Shown here: piece after piece, positions 21,487 through 29,685 of the stretch
Numbering within the stretch: the first letter of the stretch is position 1
How the letters are laid out: every line of letters begins with the position of its first letter
DNA from: Albidovulum sediminis
Lineage (GTDB): Bacteria > Pseudomonadota > Alphaproteobacteria > Rhodobacterales > Rhodobacteraceae
Assembly: GCF_025380365.1 (NCBI RefSeq)
Contig: NZ_JAOCQF010000001.1
Span: forward strand, 868,001-932,000
Length of the DNA: 64,000 bases
Direction of reading: 5' to 3'
Notes under the pieces: model-generated
The model's database searches: none
Told to the model about the DNA's origin: nothing
The model's input: the letters and a program-made list of their open reading frames with translations, nothing else
Program-made: the position numbers and the translations under genes

Positions 21487-21609
21487 ATGAAATTCGATCT
21501 GAAATCCGTTCTGGTCCGGTCTTCCGGCACGCTGGCGCAGGACGCCGCAGGCCTGATGTCGCTGGTCGTCATGCTGATCGTGGGCCTGCACCTGCCCGGC
21601 CTTTTCTGA
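21487..21609 (+). CDS. SOS-box-controlled small membrane protein (40 aa)
   Basis: ATG at 21487 with a strong GGTGGAGG ribosome-binding site five bases upstream. The protein begins MKFDLKSVLVRSSGTLAQDA and continues into one hydrophobic span (LMSLVVMLIVGLHLPGLF) reaching the last residue. The N-terminal half is polar and slightly basic, so it should stay cytosolic. Two LexA boxes directly upstream predict induction by DNA damage. Caulobacter SidA (29 aa, LexA-controlled, inner membrane, inhibits division) is a precedent for the logic, but I see no sequence resemblance that would justify the name. Function unknown. Confidence 0.7.
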   Translation: MKFDLKSVLVRSSGTLAQDAAGLMSLVVMLIVGLHLPGLF

Positions 21610-21731
21610 ACTGCCTCGCGGTTTTCCACCCGGTGGCGCCCATCCCCGGCGCCAGACTGCCTGTCCGGTGCGGCCCGTCCCCCCAAGACGCGCCGCCGCC
21701 CTTGCCGGGACCATCGGAAAGATCGCTGCCT

Positions 21732-21766
21732 GCCGCCGCCGTCGACCGACGCGCGGCGGCTTTTTT
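21732..21766 (+). terminator. Rho-independent terminator
   Basis: GC-rich hairpin (GCCGCCGC...GTCG at 21732-21744 against CGACGCGCGGCGGC to 21760) followed by six T (21761-21766). It ends the + strand transcript of the 40-aa gene. Its T run overlaps the stop codon of the convergent IscU-like gene. The 120 bp between the small ORF and this hairpin contain no ORF I can support. Confidence 0.7.
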
Positions 21767-22223
21767 ATGCGCGGCTTTCCTGTGCGGCGGCCTCGGCGCT
21801 GGCAAAGGCTTCTGCCGCGGCCTCAAGCGTGAGCAGGATCGAGGCGTGGCGATTCTTGTAGTCGCGCGCGGGCAGCAACACCTCGAGCCCGTCAAAGGGG
21901 GCAGAGGGCACCGGGCCGTTGTCCTTCAGCATCGCCCGCAACTCGTCCCGCGCCCGCTCAACCTCGGCACGGCTGCGCCCCAGGATCGCCCCGCCGACGA
22001 CGGCGGCCGACGCTTGCCCGAGCGCGCAGGCCTTCACGTCCTGCGCGTAATCGACGATACGGCCGTCCTCCACCTTCAGGTCGACGGTGACGGTGGAGCC
22101 GCAGAGCGGAGAGCGGCGGCGCGCCGTGGCGGTGGGGTTCGTCAGCCGGCCCAGATGGGGAATATCGGCCGCCAGCGCGAGGATACGGTGCGAATAAAGC
22201 TTGATCAGATCGCTGTCGCTCAT
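21765..22223 (-). CDS. Iron-sulfur cluster assembly scaffold protein, IscU/NifU-N like
   Basis: 152-aa protein starting MSDSDLIKLYSHRILALAAD. It has the IscU-fold order GRLTNPTATARRRSPLCGSTV with the first Cys and DVKACALGQASAAVV with the second. The third ligand position, normally Cys in a VKCA-type motif, is occupied by His in DYKNRHASILLTL. It is therefore either a variant scaffold with Cys2His ligation or a non-canonical member. The gene is divergent from hisI. The ATG at 22223 is chosen because the longer frame reads through the hisI promoter. Confidence 0.8.
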   Translation of the reverse strand: MSDSDLIKLYSHRILALAADIPHLGRLTNPTATARRRSPLCGSTVTVDLKVEDGRIVDYAQDVKACALGQASAAVVGGAILGRSRAEVERARDELRAMLKDNGPVPSAPFDGLEVLLPARDYKNRHASILLTLEAAAEAFASAEAAAQESRA

Positions 22224-22298
22224 GTCTTTCCCCCGGCGCGGCCGTGTCCTAGATAGGGCCATAGATAGGGGAACCCAGTCCGTTTGCAAAGGTGAGCC

Positions 22299-22658
22299 AT
22301 GGCCTTCGATCCCGCGACCCTGCGTTATGACGACCGTGGCCTGATCCCCGCCATCGCACAGGACCATGCGACGGGCGAGGTGCTGATGATGGCCTGGATG
22401 AACGCCGGGGCGGTGGCGCAGACGCTCGCCACCGGGCGCGTCACCTATTGGTCGCGCTCGCGCCGGGCGTACTGGGTGAAGGGCGAAAGCTCCGGCCACG
22501 TCCAGCGCCTGGTCGAGATGCGGGTCGACTGCGACCGCGATTGCCTTCTGGTGCTGGTCGAGCAGACCGGCCCCGCCTGCCACACCAACCGCCGGTCGTG
22601 CTTCTACAGCGCGCTGAGGGACGGGGCCGAGGTGGAAATCCTGCAACCCGAGGCGTGA
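22299..22658 (+). CDS. hisI: Phosphoribosyl-AMP cyclohydrolase HisI
   Basis: Third step of histidine synthesis: opening of the purine ring of PR-AMP. The 119-aa protein carries the metal and substrate motifs EVLMMAWMNAGAV, VTYWSRSRRAYWVKGESSGH, VDCDRDCLLVLVEQTGPACH and TNRRSCFYSA, including the zinc-binding cysteines. It has no HisE domain, so it is the monofunctional form. It ends just before a 39-nt dispersed repeat. Confidence 0.95.
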   Translation: MAFDPATLRYDDRGLIPAIAQDHATGEVLMMAWMNAGAVAQTLATGRVTYWSRSRRAYWVKGESSGHVQRLVEMRVDCDRDCLLVLVEQTGPACHTNRRSCFYSALRDGAEVEILQPEA

Positions 22659-22669
22659 CGGCGAGGGCG

Positions 22670-22708
22670 GGAGCCTCCGGCGGGAGTATTTGGGCCAGAC
22701 TGAAAGGG
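22670..22708 (+). repeat. 39-nt dispersed repeat, copy 1
   Basis: Starts GGAGCCTCCGGCGGGAGT and ends GACTGAAAGGG. It is identical over 39 nt to 29646-29684. It contains a small hairpin CTCC-GGCG-GGAG followed by TATTTGGG, and lies between the convergent ends of hisI and gluQ. Confidence 0.85.
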
Positions 22709-22713
22709 CAGGG

Positions 22714-23550
22714 TCAGGGAAGGCCCACCATCCGGCGGATGTCGGCCGGGCTGGCGCCGTCCTCGCGAAAGCGACGGATCGCGCGGGCGTCGTCGCGCTT
22801 GGCGAGCCGCTTGCCGGTCTCGTCGCGGATCAGGCGGTGGTGGTGATAGACCGGCGTGGGCAGGCCGAAAAGATGCTGCAGGATCACCTGGATCGGCGTG
22901 AAGTCGAAAAGATCCTCTCCCCGGATCACATGGCTGATGGCCTGGTCGGCGTCGTCGAAGGCGGAGGCGAGGAAATAGGCCACGATATCCTCGCCCTTGC
23001 GCGACAGGACCACGTCGCCGATTGTCCGCAGAGCCGCCTCGCGGTCGACCCGGTGGCGGCCGGGATGCGCCGGGCCGGTTTCGCTGAAGGACAGGTCGTG
23101 GCCGCGCAGGGCGTCGAGCGCGCGCTGAAGATCAAGGCGCAGCGCGTCGCCGGGCCGGCGGCTTTCCATGGGCCGGCCGCGGCAGGTGCCGGGGTAGACC
23201 GCGTGGGGCACGCCCTCCTGAGGGGCGGACAGCGCCGCGCGGATATCGCCGCGCGTGCACGAGCAGGGGTATAGAACCCCTTGCTCTGCAAGGGGTTCAA
23301 GCCGCGCGTTGTAACTGCCGATCCGATCAGACTGGCGCAGGATATCCCCGTCCCAGGTCAGGCCGAGCCAGGCCAGATCCTCGACGATCAGCGCCTCCCA
23401 CTCGGGCTTGCAGCGTTCGAGATCGGTGTTTTCCATCCGGAGAAGAAAGGTGCCGCCCGCCGCGCGCGCCATGTCATGGGCCAGGATCGCGGAATAGGCA
23501 TGGCCAAGATGCAGCGGGCCGGTGGGCGAGGGGGCGAAGCGCGTGCGCAT
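22714..23550 (-). CDS. gluQ: Glutamyl-Q tRNA(Asp) synthetase
   Basis: Attaches glutamate to queuosine at the wobble position of tRNA-Asp; it is a truncated glutamyl-tRNA synthetase paralogue. The class I motif RFAPSPTGPLHLGHAYSA (HLGH as HIGH) and the KMSKS-like GKRLAKRDDA are present. The cysteine zinc site YPCSCTRGDI is visible. The 278-aa length lacks the anticodon-binding domain, which separates it from GltX. The start at 23550 overlaps the trmFO stop (TGATG), so the two tRNA-modification genes are coupled. Confidence 0.93.
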   Translation of the reverse strand: MRTRFAPSPTGPLHLGHAYSAILAHDMARAAGGTFLLRMENTDLERCKPEWEALIVEDLAWLGLTWDGDILRQSDRIGSYNARLEPLAEQGVLYPCSCTRGDIRAALSAPQEGVPHAVYPGTCRGRPMESRRPGDALRLDLQRALDALRGHDLSFSETGPAHPGRHRVDREAALRTIGDVVLSRKGEDIVAYFLASAFDDADQAISHVIRGEDLFDFTPIQVILQHLFGLPTPVYHHHRLIRDETGKRLAKRDDARAIRRFREDGASPADIRRMVGLP

Positions 23551-24890
23551 CAACCCTGGCCGCCAAGCCATTCCCGGAAAACGGCTTTTCCGCGGTCGGT
23601 GTAGGCACGGTAGCGGTCCTTGCGGCCCTTGCGGCCGCCTTTCGCGTCGATGGGCGGAAAGAGACCGAAGTTCACGTTCATCGGCTGGAAGGTCTTCGCC
23701 TCGGCCCCGCCGGTGATGTGGTGGACAAGCGCGCCCATCGCCGTCTCGGGGCCGGGGGGCGGCAGGTCGCGGCCGAGGATCGCGGCCGCCGCCATCCGCC
23801 CGGCCAGAAGCCCCATCGCCGCGCTTTCGACATAGCCCTCGACCCCCGTGATCTGGCCGGCAAAGCGGATGTGCGGGCGCGACTTCAGCCTCATGCGGTC
23901 GTCAAGCAGCGTGGGGGAGTTGATGAAGGTGTTGCGGTGAATCCCGCCCAGGCGCGCGAAGCTGGCGTTTTGCAAGCCAGGAATCATTCGGAAAACATCG
24001 GTTTGCGCGCCGTACTTCATCTTGGTCTGGAAGCCCACGATGTTGAAGAGCGTGCCAAGCGCGTTGTCGCGGCGCAGTTGCACCACGGCGTAGGGTTTGA
24101 CCTCGGGGCGATGCGCGTTGGTCAGGCCCACCGGCTTCATCGGGCCGAAGCGGAGCGTGTCGCGGCCGCGTTCGGCCATCACCTCGATGGGCAGGCAGCC
24201 GTCGAAGTAGCCCGCTGTCTCGCCCTCGTGGAAGGTGGTCTTCTCGGCGGCGAGAAGCGCGTCGATGAAGGCCTCGTATTCGTCGCGCGTCATCGGGCAG
24301 TTCATGTAGGCGGTGCGTTCCGCCTCGGACTCGCCCTTGTCGTAGCGCGATTGCATCCAGGCCACCGACATGTCGACGCTGTCGGCGTAGACGATGGGAG
24401 CGATGGCGTCGAAGAAGGCCAGTTGGTCGGCCCCGGTCTCTGCCCGGATCGCGGCGCCGAGTGCGGCGGAGGTCAGGGGACCGGTGGCAATGATCCAGTG
24501 CCCGGATGAAGGAAGTTCGGTAATTTCCTCTTCCGAAACGGAAATCATCGGGTGCGCGCGCAGGCGTTCGGTGACGGTGGCGGCAAAGGGGTCGCGGTCG
24601 ACCGCCAGGGCGCCGCCGGCGGGCAGGCGGTGCGCCTCGGCCGTGGACATGATCAGGCCGTCCGCTGCGCGCATTTCCCAGTGCAGGAGCCCGACGGCGT
24701 TCTGTTCGTGATCGTCGGAGCGGAAGGAGTTGGAGCAGACCATCTCGGCCAGAAGGCCGGTGCGATGGGCGAAGGTTCCGGTGCGCGGGCGCATTTCGTG
24801 GAGGACAACGGGCACGCCCATGCGGGCGGCCTGCCAGGCGGCCTCTGATCCGGCCATGCCGCCGCCGATGATGTGAAGCGTTTCAGTCAT
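23550..24890 (-). CDS. trmFO: Methylenetetrahydrofolate-tRNA-(uracil-5-)-methyltransferase TrmFO
   Basis: Makes m5U54 in the T-loop of tRNAs using methylene-THF and FADH2. The N-terminal FAD motif [18 protein letters not shown] is followed by [19 protein letters not shown] (the family Cys-Ser-Asn-Ser-Phe block), then [18 protein letters not shown] and the C-terminal FAD-contact region [18 protein letters not shown]. At 446 aa it is typical. The ATG at 24890 is used because the upstream extension is proline-rich and crosses a terminator. Confidence 0.95.
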   Translation of the reverse strand: MTETLHIIGGGMAGSEAAWQAARMGVPVVLHEMRPRTGTFAHRTGLLAEMVCSNSFRSDDHEQNAVGLLHWEMRAADGLIMSTAEAHRLPAGGALAVDRDPFAATVTERLRAHPMISVSEEEITELPSSGHWIIATGPLTSAALGAAIRAETGADQLAFFDAIAPIVYADSVDMSVAWMQSRYDKGESEAERTAYMNCPMTRDEYEAFIDALLAAEKTTFHEGETAGYFDGCLPIEVMAERGRDTLRFGPMKPVGLTNAHRPEVKPYAVVQLRRDNALGTLFNIVGFQTKMKYGAQTDVFRMIPGLQNASFARLGGIHRNTFINSPTLLDDRMRLKSRPHIRFAGQITGVEGYVESAAMGLLAGRMAAAAILGRDLPPPGPETAMGALVHHITGGAEAKTFQPMNVNFGLFPPIDAKGGRKGRKDRYRAYTDRGKAVFREWLGGQG

Positions 24891-24922
24891 GGCCGGCGAT
24901 GTACGCCAGAATGGCGCGAACG

Positions 24923-24950
24923 AAAAGGGGGCGGCACCGAAGCCGCCCCC
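24923..24950 (-). terminator. Terminator after the doxX gene
   Basis: Perfect 9-bp stem GGGGGCGGC (24927-24935) / GCCGCCCCC (24942-24950) with a 6-nt loop. Read on the minus strand it is followed by TTTT (24926-24923), so it ends doxX transcription before trmFO. Confidence 0.7.
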
Positions 24951-24975
24951 CCGGTTTTCCCGTCGTTGTCCTGGA

Positions 24976-25374
24976 TCAGGCCAGCGCCGCGCCGGCGCGG
25001 CGGGCATCAAGCGCATACTGGCCCGAACCCAGGGCCGCCACGATCAGGAGGCCGCCGGTGATGGCGAGGTTCTTGTAGAACATGATCATCTGCATCTGGT
25101 CGGCCGGTTGCAGGTGATAGAGGATCGCGGCCAGCGCGGTGAAGCCGGCAAGGGCAAGGGCGGCGAGGCGCGTCTGGAAGCCGGCGATGAGGGCGATGGC
25201 GCCGAGGATCTCCAACAGGATCACCGGCCAGGCGAGAAAGGCGGGCACGCCGGCCGAGGTCATGTAGCCGGTGAAGCCGGCGACATCCCCCAACTTGCCG
25301 ATCCCGGCGATGAGGAACATGGGCGCGATCAGAAGACGCGCGGCGAGCAGGGCAATGGACTGGGTCGAGGTCAT
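24976..25374 (-). CDS. DoxX family membrane protein
   Basis: 132-aa inner-membrane protein with four hydrophobic segments. The DoxX start region is present ([20 protein letters not shown]), followed by [15 protein letters not shown] and [14 protein letters not shown], the latter containing the family KNLA motif. DoxX proteins are linked to redox or oxidative stress functions in several bacteria, but the reaction is generally unknown. AGGAGA six bases upstream fixes the ATG at 25374. It stands alone between two terminated units. Confidence 0.88.
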   Translation of the reverse strand: MTSTQSIALLAARLLIAPMFLIAGIGKLGDVAGFTGYMTSAGVPAFLAWPVILLEILGAIALIAGFQTRLAALALAGFTALAAILYHLQPADQMQMIMFYKNLAITGGLLIVAALGSGQYALDARRAGAALA

Positions 25375-25420
25375 GGTCGTCTCCTGGATGACAGATGACC
25401 GCACCATAGACTATCGCATT

Positions 25421-25439
25421 TTCGCAGAGAATTAGCGAA
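25421..25439 (-). promoter_or_regulatory. 19-bp dyad upstream of doxX
   Basis: TTCGCAGAGAATTAGCGAA: arms TTCGC and GCGAA with a 9-bp centre, lying 47-65 bp upstream of the DoxX start. The T-N-A dyad form fits a LysR- or HxlR-type operator. No adjacent regulator is present. Confidence 0.35.
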
Positions 25440-25469
25440 GTGTTCACAGTTTCTGTGCGCAAAAAGAGA

Positions 25470-26237
25470 TCAGAAACGCCCTCTCCGCAGGAGGGGATCG
25501 AAGGGCCGCGGCGAGGTGAAGCCGCGCTCGGCCACGGGGCGGCGCGCGTCACTGCCGCCGCCGAAGCTCCAGTTGACGCCAAGGCGGATGTAGCCGTCGG
25601 CGGGGGCAGAATCGCGACCGTCAAGGCCGGTCGTGCCTGCCGCAGCGGTGATCGCCAGGGGGCCTTGCGCGGGGTGCCAGGTCAGCCCGATCTCTGCCCC
25701 CCAGGCGCGGGTGTCGAGGGATTGTTCCTGAATCTCGGCCACTTGCGCGGCGACGTGAACCGAAAGCGCCCGCGTGACCGCCTGCGACAGCCGCGCCTCG
25801 GCCGCGACGAAGTCGAGCGCGCCGGGGCGGGCATAGCCTATGCCGGCGCGGGTCTCGAGCGTGGTGCGCCTGGTCAGGGCGAACAACCCTTCGGCCCCGG
25901 CGAAGGCGACCGTCGCCTCGCGCCCGTCGACATCGGCGAGCGATCCGAAAAGCCCGTATTTCGACCGGGTTCCCGGTTGCAGGTAGAGGTGGCCGTCGAT
26001 CTGGCCCAGGTAGCCGCCGGGATAGTCGAGGGCCGACAGGTCAAGCTGTAGCCCATGCGCGCCGGTGATGCGGAAGTCGCCCGAGAGGCGCGCTTCGGCA
26101 AGGTCTTGTGAGCCGTCGCCGGTGATGCCGATTTCGGCCTCCAGACGTGACAGGCCGAGGCTCGACTGGGCCGAGGCGGGCAAGGCCATCACCAGCGCGG
26201 CGGCAGCTAGGGAAAGGTGGCGCATACTCTGGAACAT
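25470..26237 (-). CDS. Predicted outer-membrane beta-barrel protein, unknown function
   Basis: 255 aa with a signal peptide (MRHLSLAAAALVMALPASAQ). About ten alternating amphipathic strands follow (for example ARLSGDFRITGAHGLQLDLS, HLYLQPGTRSKYGLFGSL, AITAAAGTTGLDG and YIRLGVNWSFGGG). The strand pattern suggests an 8- to 10-stranded porin-like barrel, followed by an Arg-rich tail that does not end in the usual terminal aromatic residue. The ATG at 26237 (MFQS...) has an AGGGG; an internal ATG at 26225 is also possible. I do not recognise the family. A CtrA-like motif lies ~75 bp upstream. Confidence 0.7.
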   Translation of the reverse strand: MFQSMRHLSLAAAALVMALPASAQSSLGLSRLEAEIGITGDGSQDLAEARLSGDFRITGAHGLQLDLSALDYPGGYLGQIDGHLYLQPGTRSKYGLFGSLADVDGREATVAFAGAEGLFALTRRTTLETRAGIGYARPGALDFVAAEARLSQAVTRALSVHVAAQVAEIQEQSLDTRAWGAEIGLTWHPAQGPLAITAAAGTTGLDGRDSAPADGYIRLGVNWSFGGGSDARRPVAERGFTSPRPFDPLLRRGRF

Positions 26238-26310
26238 CGGGAACCCCTGACATCTTGGCCGCCCTTGGGCGCGGCGCTGGTGACAGGGGTGTTATGACCC
26301 GCCGCAGGCG

Positions 26311-26325
26311 TTAACGAAACGATAA
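26311..26325 (-). promoter_or_regulatory. CtrA-box-like motif upstream of the outer-membrane protein gene
   Basis: TTAACGAAACGATAA is TTAA-N7-ATAA, one mismatch from the CtrA consensus TTAA-N7-TTAA. It lies 74-88 bp upstream of the start at 26237. Further TTAA words follow at 26338 and 26354 in an AT-rich stretch. Confidence 0.35.
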
Positions 26326-26360
26326 CCTTTTCAATTGGTTAATTCGATGTTGGTTAACGG

Positions 26361-26384
26361 AAATCCCCGGCCGGCGGGCCGGGG
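26361..26384 (-). terminator. gyrA terminator
   Basis: Perfect 8-bp stem CCCCGGCC (26365-26372) / GGCCGGGG (26377-26384) with a GGCG loop, 20 bp after the gyrA stop. On the minus strand it is followed by ATTTCC, a short T run, so it is a moderate terminator. Confidence 0.5.
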
Positions 26385-26404
26385 GCCTGTTGTCCGGGCG
26401 GCGA

Positions 26405-29137
26405 TCAATCGTCGGCCGCCTCACCCTCGTCCTCGCCCTGTTCGGCGATGCGCGCGACCGAGACGACCTCTTCGCCCGCGCCGGTGTCGAAGACCTTGAC
26501 CCCGCCGGCAGAGCGGGACCGGAAGGAGATGCCGTCAACCGGGCAGCGGATCGACTGGCCGGTGGAGGTGGCAAGCATGATCTGGTCATCCGCGGCGACG
26601 GGGAAACAGGCGACGAGCCGGCCGCCGCGGTTGCCGGCAGAGATCGCCTTGACCCCCTGGCCGCCACGCCCGCGCACCGGGTAATCGTGGCTGGACGACA
26701 GCTTGCCCAGGCCCGAGGCGGTGATGGTCAGTATCAGATCCTCGGCTGCCGACATCTCCGCATAGCGTTCGGGCGACAGCTGGCCTTCGGCCACGGCCTC
26801 CTCCTCCTCGTCGGCCTCGTCCTCGGTCACCCCGGCCATCAGGCGGCGCTGCTTCAGATAGGCCGCGCGTTCGGACGGGTCGGCCTCGAAGTGTCGGATG
26901 ACGGACATCGACACCACGCGGTCGGCAGCACCCAGGCGGATGCCGCGCACGCCGGTCGAATCGCGGCCCTTGAAGATGCGGACCTCGGTCGTCGGGAAGC
27001 GGATCGCACGCCCTTCGGCGGTGACGAGCATCACGTCGTCTGCCTCGTCGCAGATGCGCGCGTTCACCAGGCTGACGCCCTCGGGCAGCTTCATCGCGAT
27101 CTTGCCGTTGCGCATGACGTTGGTGAAGTCCGACAGCGCGTTGCGGCGCACGTCGCCCTCGGAGGTGGCGAAGAAGATCTGGAGGTTTTCCCATTCCTCC
27201 TCCGGCACGTCGACGGGCATCAGCGCGGCGATCGACACGCCCTGCGCGATCGGCAGGATGTTGATGATGGCCTTGCCCTTGGCCGTGCGCCCGGCAAGGG
27301 GAAGGCGCCAGCACTTCAGCCGGTAGACCATGCCGTCGGTGGTGAAGAAAAGAAGCTGCGTATGGGTGTTGGCGACGAAAAGCGTGGTGACGACGTCGTC
27401 TTCCTTCGTTGCCATGCTGGCAAGGCCCTTGCCGCCGCGCCGCTGGCTGCGGAATTCGGCGAGCGGCGTGCGCTTGATGTAGCCGCCGGAGGTGATGGTG
27501 ACGACCATGTCCTCCCGCTCGATCAGGTCCTCGTCCTCCAGATCGCCGGCCCAGTCGACGATCTCGGTCCGGCGCGGAACGGCGAAGGCCGCCTTCACCT
27601 CGTTCAGTTCGGTCGAGATGATCGCCATGATCCGCTCGCGCGAAGACAGGATCTCGAGGTAGTCCTTGATCTTGGCGGCAAGGTCCTCAAGCTCGTCGGT
27701 GACCTCCTTCACCCCCATCGCGGTCAGGCGCTGCAGCCTGAGGTCAAGGATCGCGCGGGCCTGCACCTCGGACAGGTTGTAGGTCCCGTCCTCGTTCATC
27801 TTGTGGGTGGGATCGTCGATCAGGCGGATGTAGGGGGCGATGTCGGCGGCCGGCCAGCGCCGCGTCATCAGCCGTTCGCGCGCCTCAGCCGGGTCGGCCG
27901 AGGCACGGATGGTCGCCACCACCTCGTCCACGTTCGAGACGGCGACGGCGAGGCCGCAGAGGATGTGGCTGCGCTCACGCGCCTTGCGCAGTTCGAACGC
28001 CGTGCGGCGGGCGACGACTTCCTCGCGGAAGGTGATGAAATGGCTAAGGAAATCGCGCAGGCCGAGGGTTTCGGGGCGGCCACCGTTCAGGGCCAGCATG
28101 TTGCAGCCGAAAGAGGTCTGCATCGGCGTGAAGCGGTAAAGCTGGTTCAGCACCACCTCGGGCGTGGCGTCGCGCTTCAGTTCGATGACGACGCGCACGC
28201 CGACGCGGTCGCTTTCGTCCTGCACATGGGCGATGCCCTCGATCTTCTTGTCGCGGACCATCTCGGCGATGCGCTCGATCATCGAGGCCTTGTTGACCTG
28301 ATAGGGGATCTCGTCCAGCACGATGGCGAAGCGGTCCTTGCGGATCTCCTCGACCCGGGTCTTGGCGCGGATGATGACGCTGCCGCGCCCCTCGAGATAG
28401 GCCTTGCGCGCGCCCGACCGGCCGAGGATCAGCCCGCCGGTGGGGAAGTCGGGCGCCGGCACGATCTCCATCAGCGCCTCGGTCGAGATGTCGGGGTTGG
28501 CGATCAGCGCCAGCGTCGCGTCCACCACCTCGCCGAGGTTGTGGGGCGGGATGTTCGTCGCCATGCCGACGGCGATGCCGCCCGCGCCGTTGACGAGCAT
28601 GTTGGGAAAGCGCGCGGGAAGGACGGTCGGTTCCTTGTCCTTGCCGTCGTAGTTGTCCTGGAAATCGACGGTGTCCTTCTCGATGTCGGCCAGAAGGGCG
28701 GCGGCGGGCTTGTCCATCCGCACCTCGGTGTAGCGCATGGCCGCCGCGTTGTCGCCGTCCATGGAGCCGAAGTTGCCCTGCCCGTCGAGAAGCGGCAGCG
28801 ACATGGAGAAATCCTGCGCCATCCTGACCAGCGCGTCATAGATCGCCGCATCGCCGTGGGGGTGGTATTTCCCCATCACGTCGCCCACGGGCCGCGCCGA
28901 CTTGCGGTAGGGCTTGTCGTGGCTGTTGCCGGTTTCGTGCATCGCGTAGAGGATACGCCGGTGCACCGGTTTCAGCCCGTCGCGCAGGTCGGGGATCGCC
29001 CGGCTTACGATCACGCTCATCGCGTAGTCGAGATAGGCGGTCTTCATCTCCTCCGCGATGTCGACGGTGGGACCGTCGTAGGCCATGCGGCGCGGCGTTT
29101 CGCCTTCGTTTTCAGGGGTTTCCGGGGTGTCTGTCAC
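26405..29137 (-). CDS. gyrA: DNA gyrase subunit A
   Basis: Breakage-rejoining subunit of gyrase. The N-terminal domain carries [15 protein letters not shown], the quinolone-determining stretch [20 protein letters not shown] and the catalytic Tyr136 in [11 protein letters not shown]. The C-terminal beta-pinwheel includes the GyrA box QRRGGKG. An acidic insert ([20 protein letters not shown]) precedes the last blades, as in other Rhodobacterales. The start is the GTG at 29137 (910 aa), because upstream codons cross a good promoter. The position equal to E. coli Ser83 is Ala97. Confidence 0.95.
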   Translation of the reverse strand: MTDTPETPENEGETPRRMAYDGPTVDIAEEMKTAYLDYAMSVIVSRAIPDLRDGLKPVHRRILYAMHETGNSHDKPYRKSARPVGDVMGKYHPHGDAAIYDALVRMAQDFSMSLPLLDGQGNFGSMDGDNAAAMRYTEVRMDKPAAALLADIEKDTVDFQDNYDGKDKEPTVLPARFPNMLVNGAGGIAVGMATNIPPHNLGEVVDATLALIANPDISTEALMEIVPAPDFPTGGLILGRSGARKAYLEGRGSVIIRAKTRVEEIRKDRFAIVLDEIPYQVNKASMIERIAEMVRDKKIEGIAHVQDESDRVGVRVVIELKRDATPEVVLNQLYRFTPMQTSFGCNMLALNGGRPETLGLRDFLSHFITFREEVVARRTAFELRKARERSHILCGLAVAVSNVDEVVATIRASADPAEARERLMTRRWPAADIAPYIRLIDDPTHKMNEDGTYNLSEVQARAILDLRLQRLTAMGVKEVTDELEDLAAKIKDYLEILSSRERIMAIISTELNEVKAAFAVPRRTEIVDWAGDLEDEDLIEREDMVVTITSGGYIKRTPLAEFRSQRRGGKGLASMATKEDDVVTTLFVANTHTQLLFFTTDGMVYRLKCWRLPLAGRTAKGKAIINILPIAQGVSIAALMPVDVPEEEWENLQIFFATSEGDVRRNALSDFTNVMRNGKIAMKLPEGVSLVNARICDEADDVMLVTAEGRAIRFPTTEVRIFKGRDSTGVRGIRLGAADRVVSMSVIRHFEADPSERAAYLKQRRLMAGVTEDEADEEEEAVAEGQLSPERYAEMSAAEDLILTITASGLGKLSSSHDYPVRGRGGQGVKAISAGNRGGRLVACFPVAADDQIMLATSTGQSIRCPVDGISFRSRSAGGVKVFDTGAGEEVVSVARIAEQGEDEGEAADD

Positions 29138-29194
29138 GGATGCTCGCCCACTTTTGATTGTCGGACCCCGGAGGGCCATATCTTGTTGTGCGCG

Positions 29195-29224
29195 ACTATA
29201 TCCCATCCAATCTATGGGGTGCAA
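29195..29224 (-). promoter_or_regulatory. Candidate gyrA promoter
   Basis: On the minus strand, TTGCAC (29224-29219), an 18-bp spacer and TATAGT (29200-29195), 58 bp from the GTG start. Five of six bases match the -10 consensus. Confidence 0.5.
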
Positions 29225-29340
29225 TGGCGGCCGGGCGGATATTGGCCGGGCCCCGGCGCCCAAGTCTCAACACATTGTTATCATTGAAATTCACCAGGTC
29301 TCTGCCATGTTGAAGGAACGAGGCTTTCGAGGAGGGTGCG

Positions 29341-29622
29341 ATGCGGGCGGAAGGACCGGGCGCGGAAACCGAACTGATGCTGAAGGGATACGGGCTGACC
29401 ACGGCCGAACTTTACTACCGGCTGCCGGATTACCGGCACGTTCTGAACTCGTTCATCTGGCAGGAATACGACCTTGCGCCGGACTATCCGGAACTGTTCC
29501 GGTTCATCGAGTTCTGGCAGGAAAGGATCGAGGGGCCGCTCCATTCGGTGCGCTTCTGCCACCGCAAGCTGATCGGGCCGGGCGAATGGCGCAACGTGGT
29601 GGGCGAGTTTCGCCTGCACTGA
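29341..29622 (+). CDS. usg: Usg family protein
   Basis: 93-aa protein of the Usg family, first noted upstream of trp genes in Caulobacter and found across Alphaproteobacteria; its function is unknown. Recognisable segments are LKGYGLTTAELYYRLPDYRH, SFIWQEYDLAPDYPELFRFI, and HSVRFCHRKLIGPGEWRNV. GAGGAGG directly upstream supports the ATG at 29341. It is divergent from gyrA and its end is followed by copy 2 of the dispersed repeat. Confidence 0.88.
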   Translation: MRAEGPGAETELMLKGYGLTTAELYYRLPDYRHVLNSFIWQEYDLAPDYPELFRFIEFWQERIEGPLHSVRFCHRKLIGPGEWRNVVGEFRLH

Positions 29623-29645
29623 AGCGGCGCGGGGGGGCAAACGGC

Positions 29646-29684
29646 GGAGCCTCCGGCGGGAGTATTTGGGCCAGACTGAAAGGG
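29646..29684 (+). repeat. 39-nt dispersed repeat, copy 2
   Basis: Identical to 22670-22708 over 39 nt and in the same orientation. It lies between the convergent ends of usg and the N-acetyltransferase gene, one base before the latter's stop codon. Confidence 0.85.
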
Positions 29685-29685
29685 G

